Source: Halobaculum marinum (GTDB taxonomy: Archaea; Halobacteriota; Halobacteria; Halobacteriales; Haloferacaceae). From it: a DNA stretch of 64,000 nt. The stretch covers positions 434,001-498,000 of the forward strand of contig NZ_CP119989.1 in the NCBI RefSeq assembly GCF_029338555.1, written 5' to 3'. The translations under genes and the position numbers were made by a program. Positions 39,964 through 48,477 of the stretch are shown here, piece by piece; the stretch's first letter is position 1, and every line of letters begins with the position of its first letter. The notes beneath the pieces are model-generated. The model had not been told where the DNA came from, did no database searches, and was given only the letters and a program-made list of their open reading frames with translations.

Positions 39964-40010
39964 CTTGGCAGTTCTTGGCAGTATTTCTGTGCACAGTAAA
40001 CTATTTACGA
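39964..40010 (+). promoter_or_regulatory. pdh operon promoter with tandem 9-mers, palindrome and TATA-like box
   Basis: CTTGGCAGT occurs twice at 39964-39972 and 39974-39982 (10-bp period, one helical turn). Next is a perfect palindrome CTGTGCACAG (39987-39996), then a TATA-like CTATTTACGA (40001-40010), 52 bp before the pdhA GTG. This order (activator sites, dyad, TATA) suggests regulated transcription; the regulator is unknown. Confidence 0.5.
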
Positions 40011-40061
40011 AAACACTATCACGCGGGGCGAACAGCACTCTGGTATGCGAAGGTGGGTACT

Positions 40062-41177
40062 GTGAGTACGCTCGAACCCGACCCCCGCGACGGGATGGTG
40101 CAGGTCCTCGACGAGGAGGGCGGCGTCGTCGGCGACGTCCCAGACCTCTCGGACGAGGAGTTCGTCGCGATGTACCGCCACATGAAACTCGCCCGCCACT
40201 TCGACGAGCGGGCGGTGTCCCTCCAGCGACAGGGGCGGATGGGGACGTACCCGCCGCTGTCCGGACAGGAGGGTGCACAGGTCGGCTCGGCGTTCGCACT
40301 CGCCGAGGACGACTGGCTGATCCCCTCCTACCGCGAACACGGCGCCGCGCTGGTGCGCGGCCTGCCGCTTCGCGACACCCTGCTGTACTGGATGGGCGAC
40401 GAGCGCGGGAGCCTCATCCCCGAGGACGCGAACGTGTTCACCCCGGCGGTCCCCATCGCCAGCCAGGTGCCCCACGCGACGGGGATGGCGTGGGCGGACA
40501 AACTGAAGAACGGCGGCGAGACCGACAAGGCGTTCATCTGCTACTTCGGCGACGGCGCGACCTCGGAGGGCGACTTCCACGAGGGGCTGAACTTCGCGGG
40601 CGTGTTCGACACGCCGACCGTCTTCTTCTGTAACAACAACCAGTGGGCCATCTCGGTGCCGCGCGAGCGCCAGACCGCCAGCGAGACGCTGGCGCAGAAG
40701 GCGGTCGCCTACGGCTTCGAGGGCGTCCAGGTCGACGGCATGGACCCGCTGGCCGTCTACAAGGCGACGACCGAGGCGCTGGAGAAGGCGAAGAACCCCG
40801 GCGAGGGCGAACTCCGCCCGACGCTGATCGAGGCGGTCCAGTACCGCTTCGGCGCACACACGACCGCCGACGACCCGACCGTCTACCGCGAGGACGAGGA
40901 GGTCGAGGAGTGGAAGCGCAAAGACCCGATCCCACGCTTGGAGAAGTTCCTCCGCAACCAGGGCATCCTCGACGACGACCGCGTCGAGACCATCGAGGAG
41001 TCCGTCCGCGAGGAGGTGGCCGAGGCCATCGACGCCGCGGAGTCGACGGTGCGGCCCGACCCCTCGACGATGTTCGACCACGTGTTCGCCGAGAAGACGC
41101 CGGAGATCCAGCGGCAGGCCGAGGAGTTCGCGCGACTGCGCGAGGAGTACGGCGACGAGGCGTTCTTAGAGGAGTGA
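40062..41177 (+). CDS. pdhA: Pyruvate (2-oxoacid) dehydrogenase E1 alpha
   Basis: Alpha chain of the ThDP-dependent E1 component of the 2-oxoacid dehydrogenase complex. It has 371 residues from GTG 40062; the frame continues upstream to 39975, but that stretch covers the TATA region. The ThDP motif begins GDGATSEGDF and ends FFCNNN (about 160-193), and SVPRERQT is typical. In haloarchaea these complexes may act on pyruvate or branched-chain oxoacids, and the genes alone cannot say which. It overlaps nothing; pdhB follows after 4 bp. Confidence 0.92.
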   Translation: MSTLEPDPRDGMVQVLDEEGGVVGDVPDLSDEEFVAMYRHMKLARHFDERAVSLQRQGRMGTYPPLSGQEGAQVGSAFALAEDDWLIPSYREHGAALVRGLPLRDTLLYWMGDERGSLIPEDANVFTPAVPIASQVPHATGMAWADKLKNGGETDKAFICYFGDGATSEGDFHEGLNFAGVFDTPTVFFCNNNQWAISVPRERQTASETLAQKAVAYGFEGVQVDGMDPLAVYKATTEALEKAKNPGEGELRPTLIEAVQYRFGAHTTADDPTVYREDEEVEEWKRKDPIPRLEKFLRNQGILDDDRVETIEESVREEVAEAIDAAESTVRPDPSTMFDHVFAEKTPEIQRQAEEFARLREEYGDEAFLEE

Positions 41178-41181
41178 TACC

Positions 41182-42186
41182 ATGAGCAGTCAACAACAAG
41201 ACCAAGCCACGCAGAACCTGACGCTCGTACAGTCGGTGCGCGACGCGCTCGCCACCGAGATGGACCTCGACGACGACGTGCTCGTCATGGGCGAGGACGT
41301 CGGCAAGAACGGCGGCGTGTTCCGGGCCACCGAGGGCCTGTACGACGAGTTCGGCGAACACCGCGTCGTCGACACGCCGCTGGCCGAGTCCGGCATCATC
41401 GGCACCGCCGTCGGGATGGCCGCGATGGGGCTCAAGCCCGTCCCCGAGATTCAGTTCTCCGGGTTCGCCTACCCTGGCTTCGACCAGATCGTGAGCCACA
41501 TGGCCCGCCTGCGCACCCGTTCGCGCAGTCGCTACACGCTCCCGATGGTGCTCCGAATGCCGTACGGCGGCGGCATCCGCGCGCCCGAGCACCACTCCGA
41601 GTCGAAGGAGGCGTTCTACGCTCACGAGGCCGGCCTGAAGGTCGTCATCCCGAGCACCCCGTACGACACGAAGGGGCTGCTCATCTCGGCCATCCGCGAC
41701 CCGGACCCGGTCGTGTTCATGGAGCCGAAGCTCATCTACCGCGCGTTCCGCGGCGAGGTGCCCGAGGGCGACTACGAGGTCCCAATCGGCGAGGCCGTCA
41801 CCCGCCGCGAGGGGTCGGACATCTCCGTGTTCACCTACGGCGCGATGACGCGCCCGAGCCTCGAAGCCGCCGAGGAGTTGGCCGAGGAGGGCATCGACGC
41901 GGAGGTCGTCGACCTGCGCACCGTCTCGCCGCTGGATCGCGAGTCCATCGTCGAGTCGTTCAAGAAGACCGGTCGCGCGTGCGTCGTCCACGAGGCGCCC
42001 AAGACGGGTGGCCTCGCGGGTGAGATCACCGCGACCCTCCAAGAGGAGGCGCTGCTGTACCAGGAGGCGCCGGTCAAGCGCGTCACGGGCTACGACGTGC
42101 CGTACCCGCTGTACGCGATGGAGGACTACTACATGCCGAACGCGGCGCGAGTCGCCGACGGTATCAAAGAGGCGGTCGAGTTCTGA
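41182..42186 (+). CDS. pdhB: Pyruvate (2-oxoacid) dehydrogenase E1 beta
   Basis: A 334-residue beta chain of E1, containing the conserved DVLVMGEDVGKNGGVFRAT near residue 33 and the family stretch ADGIKEAVEF at the C-terminus. It pairs with the alpha chain encoded 4 bp upstream to form the heterotetramer. pdhC begins 3 bp after its stop, so the three genes form one operon. Confidence 0.94.
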   Translation: MSSQQQDQATQNLTLVQSVRDALATEMDLDDDVLVMGEDVGKNGGVFRATEGLYDEFGEHRVVDTPLAESGIIGTAVGMAAMGLKPVPEIQFSGFAYPGFDQIVSHMARLRTRSRSRYTLPMVLRMPYGGGIRAPEHHSESKEAFYAHEAGLKVVIPSTPYDTKGLLISAIRDPDPVVFMEPKLIYRAFRGEVPEGDYEVPIGEAVTRREGSDISVFTYGAMTRPSLEAAEELAEEGIDAEVVDLRTVSPLDRESIVESFKKTGRACVVHEAPKTGGLAGEITATLQEEALLYQEAPVKRVTGYDVPYPLYAMEDYYMPNAARVADGIKEAVEF

Positions 42187-42188
42187 CC

Positions 42189-43742
42189 ATGGCTGAGAAG
42201 GAGTTCAAACTCCCCGACGTCGGCGAGGGCGTCGCCGAAGGGGAACTCGTCAACTGGCTGGTCGGACCCGGCGACACGGTCACCGAGGACCAGCCGGTCG
42301 CGGAGGTCGAGACAGACAAGGCGCTCGTCGAGGTGCCCTCGCCGTACAACGGGACGGTGAAGGAACTGCACGCCGAGGAGGGCCAGATGGTGCCCGTCGG
42401 CGACGTGATCATCACGTACAACGTCGACGGCGACGACGGGGACGAGGCGGCGACGGAGTCGCCAGCCGAGACGGAGTCGGCCCCCGAATCGGAGTCGGAA
42501 CCCGAGGCAGAAGCCGAGGCGGAGACGCCCGAGGAGGCGCCCGCCCCGTCGAGCGGTCGCGTGTTCGCGCCGCCGTCGGCACGCCGCCTCGCCCGCGAAC
42601 TCGGCGTCGACATCGGCGCCGTCGAGGGGAGCGGCCCCGGCGGTCGCGTCACCGAGGGTGACGTGCGCGCCCACGCCGAGTCGGGCGCTGACGACGGAGA
42701 CGCCGAGGAGTCGACCGGACCCAAGCAGGTGGACGTCGGTTCGAAGAAGTCGGCCGTCTCGAAGAAGGGCGAGTCCGCCGCCGCCGGTGCGGCCCCCTCG
42801 TCCGTCGAGGCCGCCGGTCGCGACCGGACTCTCGCCGTCCCGGCGACTCGGAAGGCCGCCCAAGACGCGGGCGTCGACCTGAACGACGTGCCGACCGACG
42901 AGACCCGCGACGGCGAGGCGTTCGTCTCGACCGAACAGGTCCAGCAGTACGCGCAGGCCGTGAAAGAGGCGAAGGCCGCCGAGGCCGAGGGTACCGGCGC
43001 GCCCACGCCCGCCGCCGCGGCGGGCAACGGCGCCGCCGCCTCGCGCGAACCGGAGTCGGTGCCGTACCGCGGCGTCCGTCGGACCATCGGTGACCAGATG
43101 TCGCGCTCGAAGTACACGGCGCCGCACGTCACCCACCACGACACCGCCGTCGTCGACGAGTTGGTCGACACGCGCGCCGAACTGAAGGCCCACGCCGAGG
43201 AGCGCGACGTGAAGCTCAGCTACATGCCGTTCGTGATGAAGGCGCTCGTGGCCGGGTTGAAGGAGTTCCCCACGCTCAACTCCGAACTCCGCGAAGAGGA
43301 GGAAGAGATCCTCCTGAAGAAGGAGTACAACCTCGGCATCGCGGTCGCCACCGACGCGGGCCTGATGGTCCCGGTCGTGAAGAACGTCGACGAGAAGTCC
43401 ATCCTCGAACTCGCCAACGAGGTGAACGACCTCGCGACCCGCGCCCGCGACCGCAAGGTCACGCGCGAGGAGATGCAGGGCGGCACGTTCACGATCACCA
43501 ACTTCGGCGCCATCGGCGGCGAGTACGCCACGCCGATCATCAACTACCCCGAGACGGCGATCATGGGGCTGGGCGCCATCGACGAGCGTCCGGTCGCCGA
43601 GGACGGCGAAGTGCGCGCGGCGAGCACGCTCCCGCTGTCGCTGTCGATCGACCACCGCGTCATCGACGGCGCCGAGGCCGGTCAGTTCACCAACTACGTG
43701 ATGGAGCGGCTGGAGAACCCGTCGCTGCTGCTGTTGGACTGA
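42189..43742 (+). CDS. pdhC: Dihydrolipoamide acyltransferase E2, with two E3-binding-like domains
   Basis: A 517-residue core of the complex. In order: a single lipoyl domain (1-78, lipoyl Lys44 in ETDKALVEV), an acidic Glu/Ser linker, and an E3-binding domain (about 124-163, RVFAPPSARRLARE and GSGPGGRVTEGDV). Then a charged linker, a second E3-binding-like segment (about 213-256, TLAVPATRKAAQDAGVD, lacking GxGPxGR), and the catalytic trimer domain with DHRVIDG (about 488-494). No lpd (E3) gene follows, unlike the usual haloarchaeal order. Last gene of pdhABC. Confidence 0.93.
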   Translation: MAEKEFKLPDVGEGVAEGELVNWLVGPGDTVTEDQPVAEVETDKALVEVPSPYNGTVKELHAEEGQMVPVGDVIITYNVDGDDGDEAATESPAETESAPESESEPEAEAEAETPEEAPAPSSGRVFAPPSARRLARELGVDIGAVEGSGPGGRVTEGDVRAHAESGADDGDAEESTGPKQVDVGSKKSAVSKKGESAAAGAAPSSVEAAGRDRTLAVPATRKAAQDAGVDLNDVPTDETRDGEAFVSTEQVQQYAQAVKEAKAAEAEGTGAPTPAAAAGNGAAASREPESVPYRGVRRTIGDQMSRSKYTAPHVTHHDTAVVDELVDTRAELKAHAEERDVKLSYMPFVMKALVAGLKEFPTLNSELREEEEEILLKKEYNLGIAVATDAGLMVPVVKNVDEKSILELANEVNDLATRARDRKVTREEMQGGTFTITNFGAIGGEYATPIINYPETAIMGLGAIDERPVAEDGEVRAASTLPLSLSIDHRVIDGAEAGQFTNYVMERLENPSLLLLD

Positions 43743-43800
43743 CCCGGCACGAGCCCACTCGTTGCCAAGGTACTTGCGCGAGCGCGGACTAACTAAGGTA

Positions 43801-43815
43801 TGTGTTTTTTCACAG
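43801..43815 (+). terminator. T-tract after pdhC
   Basis: TGTGTTTTTTCACAG has six T flanked by the self-complementary TGTG/CACA and lies 59 bp after the pdhC stop. Archaeal terminators are oligo-T tracts, so this is a plausible end for the pdh operon. Confidence 0.5.
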
Positions 43816-43870
43816 CTAACGAGTCTCGGTTCGTTCTCCCGGGACGGGCAGTATCAGCTCCGGGTGCGCC

Positions 43871-44782
43871 GTGAATCCGAGCCGCGTCGACTCCATCGTC
43901 GACCTGACGTACGGGCTGTTGATCGCGCTCTCGGTCGGCCTGATCGTCGTCGCCGGGACCGGCGTCGGGCTGGCCTTCGGCTTCGGCGTCCTGATCTCGT
44001 ACGTCCTCCACGTCGTCTGGAAGATGGCTCGGTTCGACCCGAACTGGATGTCGACCGCCGTCAAAGAGACCGTCGACGAGACGGTCGGGGAGACGGTGGA
44101 GAAGACGGTCGAGGAGACAGTAGACGAGACGGTCGGCGAGACAGTGGAGAAGACTGTCGAGGAGACCGTCGACGAGACTGTCGAGAAGACGGTCGGGGAG
44201 ACAGTGGAGAAGACCGTCGGGGAGACAGTGGAGAAGACGGTCGAAGAGACGGTAGACGAGAAGGTCGGAGAGACTGTCGAAAAGACCGTGGGTGAGACGG
44301 TAGAGAAGACGGTCGAAGAGACAGTAGACGAGAAGGTCGGAGAGACCGTAGAGAAGACGGTTGGTGAGACAGTGGAGAAGACGGTCGAAGAGACGGTAGA
44401 CGAGAAGGTGGGCGAGACCGTGGAGAAGACCGTCGGGGAGACGGTAGAGAAGACGGTCGAGGAGACGGTAGACGAGAAGGTCGGAGAGACCGTAGAGAAG
44501 ACCGTCGGGGACACAGTGGAGAAGACGGTCGAGGAAACGGTCGAGGAGACGGTAGACGAGAAGGTCGGCGAGACCGTGGAGAAGACCGTCGGTGAGACCG
44601 TGGAGAAGACCGTCGGTGAGACAGTGGAGAAGACGGTCGAGGAGACGGTGGACGAGACGGTCGAGAAGACGTTGGAAGAGCGGCTGGCAGCCGAGGAAGA
44701 CGAGGAAGACGAAGAAGACCACGAAGACGAGGAAGCCGAGGCAGACGACGAGCACGACGCGGACGAGGACGACGACCGATGA
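43871..44782 (+). CDS. Membrane-anchored protein with long Val-x-x-Thr tetrapeptide repeat
   Basis: A 303-residue protein from GTG 43871. Residues about 12-50 form two membrane helices (LTYGLLIALSVGLIVVAG, GVGLAFGFGVLISYVLHVVW). Residues about 60-267 are about fifty tetrads of the form (E/K)(T/K)V(E/G/D), grouped into a 24-residue higher-order unit (VGETVEKT repeated, then VEETVDEK) occurring about five times. The tail (about 274-303) is all Asp/Glu/His/Ala. Hydrophobic residues every fourth position predict a long amphipathic helix or rod reaching from the membrane. The stop overlaps the next gene by ATGA. I recognise no family. Confidence 0.7.
   Translation: MNPSRVDSIVDLTYGLLIALSVGLIVVAGTGVGLAFGFGVLISYVLHVVWKMARFDPNWMSTAVKETVDETVGETVEKTVEETVDETVGETVEKTVEETVDETVEKTVGETVEKTVGETVEKTVEETVDEKVGETVEKTVGETVEKTVEETVDEKVGETVEKTVGETVEKTVEETVDEKVGETVEKTVGETVEKTVEETVDEKVGETVEKTVGDTVEKTVEETVEETVDEKVGETVEKTVGETVEKTVGETVEKTVEETVDETVEKTLEERLAAEEDEEDEEDHEDEEAEADDEHDADEDDDR
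44059..44673 (+). repeat. 12-bp tandem repeat (about 50 units) inside the coding region
   Basis: Units are variants of GAGACGGTCGAG and AAGACCGTCGGG. Neighbouring units differ at synonymous third bases (GTC, GTA, GTG), while the encoded Val-x-x-Thr pattern is kept. This suggests selection on the protein repeat, not simply recent slippage. Confidence 0.9.
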
Positions 44783-45957
44783 TCAGCGTCCTCCTCGTCG
44801 CCGGCGTCCTCGTGTCGATGTTCGTCGCTTACAACATCGGCGGGTCGACCACCGGGCCGGCGTTCGGGCCGGCCGTCGGCGCCGACGCCATCTCGAAACC
44901 CGTCGCCGCGGCGCTGATGGGCGTGTGCTTCTTCGTCGGCGCGTGGACGCTCGGCCGCAACGTCGTGACGAAACTCGGGACCGAACTCGTCACCGACACG
45001 GGCGTGTTCACGCTCGAAGCCTCCATCGCGGTGCTGTTCTTCATCGGCGTCGCGCTCTTAGTCGGCAACGTGTTCGGCGTGCCGGCCTCGACGTCGATGA
45101 CCGCCGTGGGTGCGATCGCCGGGCTCGGGCTGGCTGGCGGCGTGTTGGACCTCGCCGTGATGGGTGAGATCGTCATCTGGTGGGTCGTCTCGCCAATCGT
45201 CGGCTTCTGGGTGTCGCTGATCATCGGCCGGTACTTCTACGCCCGGCTGAACGGGATGGTCGCGATGGAGCGCAGTTCGGGGCCGCTGTTCGACGTCGAC
45301 CGGTCGGGCATCGTCCCCATTCCACGAGTCCACCGGACGACCAACCGCCGGGAACTGGGCGGGACGGTCACCGTCGTCGCCATCGGCTGTCTGATGGCGT
45401 TCTCCTCGGGCACCTCGAACATCGCCAACGCCGTCGCACCGCTGGTCGGCAGCGGTGCGCTGGCGATGAACCCGGCCATCGTCTTCGGCGGCGTCGCCGT
45501 CACCGTCGGGGCGTTCACGATCGCTCGGCGGACCTTGGAGACGATGGGCAGCGACATCACCGAGCTCCCCCTCACCGCGGCGATCGTCGTCGCGTCGGTC
45601 TCCTCGACGCTGGTCGTGTTCCTGTCGGCGCTCGGCATCCCCGCGAGCTTCGTCATCATCGCGACGATGTCGATCGTCGGGTTGGGCTGGGGGCGAGCCA
45701 CCCGACCGATGACCGTCCGCGACGTGGCCGCCGGCGACGGTGGCGCGCCGGTCTCGGTCGACGCACTGGCGGCCGACGAAGAAGGTGAGGACCTGCCGCC
45801 CATCGGCACGGAGGACGCCGACGACATCCCCGAGCCGGGGTCGCTGTTCAATCCGGTCACGACCGCCCGGGTCGTGCTGATGCAGAACGTCGTCCCGGCT
45901 ATCGCGACGGTCGGCTCTTACCTCACGTTCCGTTTCGTGCCGCTGTTCGGGCTCTGA
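44779..45957 (+). CDS. pit: PiT-family inorganic phosphate transporter
   Basis: A 392-residue membrane protein with about 10 helices and two signature repeats: YNIGGSTTGPAFGPAVG (residues 15-31) and FSSGTSNIANAVAPLVG (about 213-229), the haloarchaeal variants of the PiT GANDVANA motif. It imports phosphate with Na+ or H+. The ATG at 44779 overlaps the repeat-protein stop by 4 bp, so the two are translationally coupled. Many haloarchaeal pit genes are paired with a PhoU or DUF47 gene; here the partner is the repeat protein. Confidence 0.88.
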   Translation: MISVLLVAGVLVSMFVAYNIGGSTTGPAFGPAVGADAISKPVAAALMGVCFFVGAWTLGRNVVTKLGTELVTDTGVFTLEASIAVLFFIGVALLVGNVFGVPASTSMTAVGAIAGLGLAGGVLDLAVMGEIVIWWVVSPIVGFWVSLIIGRYFYARLNGMVAMERSSGPLFDVDRSGIVPIPRVHRTTNRRELGGTVTVVAIGCLMAFSSGTSNIANAVAPLVGSGALAMNPAIVFGGVAVTVGAFTIARRTLETMGSDITELPLTAAIVVASVSSTLVVFLSALGIPASFVIIATMSIVGLGWGRATRPMTVRDVAAGDGGAPVSVDALAADEEGEDLPPIGTEDADDIPEPGSLFNPVTTARVVLMQNVVPAIATVGSYLTFRFVPLFGL

Positions 45958-45996
45958 CCCGGCCTGCTGCGGTCGGCGCAGACGCCTTGGATCGGA

Positions 45997-46830
45997 CTAC
46001 GACTCGTGGACGTGCCCGCACTCGGGGCACTTGACCTCCTCGCCGCGCACCTCCGCGCTGGCCTCGCGCACGTCGCGCATCACCGACGAGATCTTGTCCT
46101 CGGCGGCCAACTCCTCCTCGACGGCGAGGTCCGCGCCCTCAACCTCCAGGAGGAACTTCGCGACCTCCGTCGACTCGTACATCACGTCGTCCAGGTCCTC
46201 GGCGGTGAAGAACCCCGACATCGCGCCGTAGAGGAACGTCGCGCCCGCCTTGCGCACCTTCTCCTCGAACGCCGCGCGCGCCTGGTTCACCGCCTGCGGG
46301 GTGTAGGTGTCCGTCATGAACGGGACGAGCCGCGGGAGGTTCTCACCGATCTTCGTCATCTCGACGCCCGTCTCCGTGCGGAAGTCCGCACACAGCCGCG
46401 CGATAGCCCACTCGCGCGCCGTCACGTACGTGCGGTCGCGCAGGAACTCGTTGACGCGGTCGTACTCCGCCCGCTCCATCTTCTGGAAGCGGTCGTACTT
46501 CTGCACGTCCGCCGGGACGTCCTCGGCTGCCCCCGGTACGTCCGCGCCGACGTCAGGCCCAGGCACCGACCCGTCGGCGTCTGCGGCGTCGTCTTCGTCG
46601 GTGTCGGGGGCACCGGCCTCGGCGGCACTAGCGTCCGTAGCAGCGTCGTCGACAGCGGCGTCGGCAGCGTCCTCCTCGCCGTGCTCGGTCGCCTCGACGC
46701 CCTCGGCGTCGTCGCTCGCCGCGTCCACGGCGGTGGTGTCGGTCCCGGCGTCCGCGCGCTCCTCGCCGGACTCGCCCCCCGCCGCGTCGACGAGTTCTTC
46801 GCCGCCGTCGGTCGCCGCGTCGTCGCTCAT
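45997..46830 (-). CDS. DUF5806 family protein
   Basis: A 277-residue protein. The N-terminal 105 residues are an Asp/Ala/Glu-rich disordered region. From about residue 109 a conserved domain starts YDRFQKMERAEYDRVNEFLR and contains YVTAREWAIARLCADFRTET and YTPQAVNQARAAFEEKVRKA, which I recognise as DUF5806. It ends with the Cys pair CPECGHV, a half zinc ribbon. Function unknown. ATG 46828-46830; the gene converges on pit. Confidence 0.82.
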   Translation of the reverse strand: MSDDAATDGGEELVDAAGGESGEERADAGTDTTAVDAASDDAEGVEATEHGEEDAADAAVDDAATDASAAEAGAPDTDEDDAADADGSVPGPDVGADVPGAAEDVPADVQKYDRFQKMERAEYDRVNEFLRDRTYVTAREWAIARLCADFRTETGVEMTKIGENLPRLVPFMTDTYTPQAVNQARAAFEEKVRKAGATFLYGAMSGFFTAEDLDDVMYESTEVAKFLLEVEGADLAVEEELAAEDKISSVMRDVREASAEVRGEEVKCPECGHVHES

Positions 46831-46954
46831 GCGCGCCCGTAGCCGAGCGACCGCTAAAAACCCGTCCCCGTCGTCGGACGCGCGGCGGACGCGCCCGCGC
46901 CGTCGAGGTGTCGGCGGCGGCACGCTTTTGTCCGGGCCTGCCGACCGTCGGCGC

Positions 46955-47323
46955 ATGAAGGTACTGCTGGGCATCGGCGGGAGCGACGACTCCCTTCGGG
47001 CGCTGGAGGACACCGTCGAGCGGGCCCGGGTCGCCGGCGACGACCTCACGGTCGCGGTCGTCGAGAACCCTCGCTCCGATCGGACTCCGGACGAGGTGGA
47101 ATCGCGCGTCCGCGACGTGCTGTCGGGCGCCGGACTCGACGCCGACATCAGGCGGGTCGACGGCGACGCGGGCAGCCAGATCGTCGCTATCGCAGAGGAC
47201 GAGAGCTTCGACATGATCGCCCTCGGCGGCGGCGAGACCAGCCCGATGGGCAAGATCAACCTCGGCAGCATCGCCCAGTTCGTCCTCTTGAACTCCCACG
47301 TCTCGGTGAAGTTGGTCAGATGA
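46955..47323 (+). CDS. Universal stress protein (UspA-like)
   Basis: A 122-residue USP: MKVLLGIGGSDDSLRALE (first strand and helix), later FDMIALGGGETSPMGKINLGS with the ATP-type GxxG(9x)G(S/T) motif, then the last strand. The ATP motif is retained. It overlaps the acetyltransferase start by 4 bp (ATGA), so the two are co-translated. A TTTTG box lies about 30 bp upstream of the ATG. Confidence 0.85.
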   Translation: MKVLLGIGGSDDSLRALEDTVERARVAGDDLTVAVVENPRSDRTPDEVESRVRDVLSGAGLDADIRRVDGDAGSQIVAIAEDESFDMIALGGGETSPMGKINLGSIAQFVLLNSHVSVKLVR

Positions 47324-47880
47324 GCGGCGACCGCATCTACCCGGACGAACGCGCCGGCCCGTTCGCGCCGCCCCCACTCACCTTCGAGGACCGCGAGGGG
47401 CGCGACATCGAGGTCCGCCCGTACCCGCCCAGCGCCGAGGGCGAGGAGGGCGAAGCCGAGTTCGAGGCGCTCGTGCGGATGTACACCGACTTCGACCCCG
47501 CCGACCGCGCACAGGGGATCCCACCGAGTCGCGAGGCCGACGTGCGCTCGTGGCTGGAGACGATCCTCGGGGGCGATGGGTTCAACGTCATCGCGTGGGA
47601 CGGCGACGCGGTCGCCGGCCACGCGACGCTCGTCCAGGACGGCGACGCCTACGAACTCGCCATCTTCGTCCTGCAGGCGTACCAGGGCGCGGGCATCGGC
47701 ACGCACCTCATCAAGGCGCTGTTGGGCCACGGCGCCGCCAACGGCGTCGAGAAGGTGTGGCTCACCGTCGAGCGGTGGAACCGCGCGGCGGTCGGCCTGT
47801 ACAAGAAGGTCGGGTTCGAGACGAGCGACGCAGAGTCGTTCGAGTTGGAGATGACCGCGCGGTTGGCGGACCCCGAGTAG
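47320..47880 (+). CDS. GNAT family N-acetyltransferase
   Basis: A 186-residue GNAT protein: RPYPPSAEGEEGEAEFEALVRMY (N-terminal strand and helix), and the acetyl-CoA loop in QAYQGAGIGTHLIKALLG (about 118-135), matching Q/R-x-x-G-x-G. C-terminal NRAAVGLYKKVGFETS is typical. The substrate is unknown. Translationally coupled to the universal stress protein, suggesting regulated acetylation under stress (inference). Confidence 0.87.
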   Translation: MSGDRIYPDERAGPFAPPPLTFEDREGRDIEVRPYPPSAEGEEGEAEFEALVRMYTDFDPADRAQGIPPSREADVRSWLETILGGDGFNVIAWDGDAVAGHATLVQDGDAYELAIFVLQAYQGAGIGTHLIKALLGHGAANGVEKVWLTVERWNRAAVGLYKKVGFETSDAESFELEMTARLADPE

Positions 47881-47917
47881 GGGTCCCGTCCCACCAGTCT
47901 CAGTCTCGTCTCGGGGC

Positions 47918-48364
47918 TCAGACCGACAAGACCGGCTGACTCGCGTACAGCAACACGTACTCCGCCGCCTTCTCCAGGACTTCGCCGGGTTCGCCCGTGA
48001 GCGGTTCGCGGGGGATGACGATGAAGTCGGCGTCGACGTCCTCGGCGGTGTCGAGGACGACCGACCCTGGGTGGGTCGTCTTGCGCTTCGTCGAGAAGCC
48101 GTAGGCGATGGAGGTGGAGACCGGGACGCCCTCGGCCTCGGCGATCTCTCGGACCGTGTCGGTGAACGCCTCGGTGTCCTCGGCGACTTCGGACTCGTCG
48201 ACGGCGGCCTCCTCGATGGCGCGGACGACCTCCTCGCCGAGCACGTACACCGCGTGGACGGCGGCGTCGTAGCGCTCGGCGACGGCGACGGCGTACTCGA
48301 CCGCCTCCAGTGACTCGTCGCTCCCGTCTACGGGGACCAGCACGCGTTCGACGGTCAGGCTCAT
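47918..48364 (-). CDS. Universal stress protein
   Basis: A 148-residue USP starting VERVLVPVDGSDESLEAVEYAVAVA, with a central helix region (AVYVLGEEVVRAIEE) and DADFIVIPREPLTG. The ATP-loop motif is degenerate (PREPLTGEPG), so it may not bind ATP. It converges on the acetyltransferase gene, 37 bp apart. Confidence 0.85.
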   Translation of the reverse strand: MSLTVERVLVPVDGSDESLEAVEYAVAVAERYDAAVHAVYVLGEEVVRAIEEAAVDESEVAEDTEAFTDTVREIAEAEGVPVSTSIAYGFSTKRKTTHPGSVVLDTAEDVDADFIVIPREPLTGEPGEVLEKAAEYVLLYASQPVLSV

Positions 48365-48477
48365 ACGCGTGCCTCCGTCGGAGGGCGTGAAAGGTGTTCC
48401 CCTCGCGAGAGCCTCGCGCTCGCCCCGCCATCGCACGGTTCCCGGCCGTCTCCGCTCGCTCCGAGCCCGGATCTGCT

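Noticed and set aside
43793-44755. Long minus-strand frames with repeats STVSPTVFSTVS over the tandem-repeat gene
   Set aside because: They are the reverse-complement reading of the Val-x-x-Thr repeat; the plus-strand frame has membrane helices, an acidic tail typical of this organism and a coupled downstream gene.
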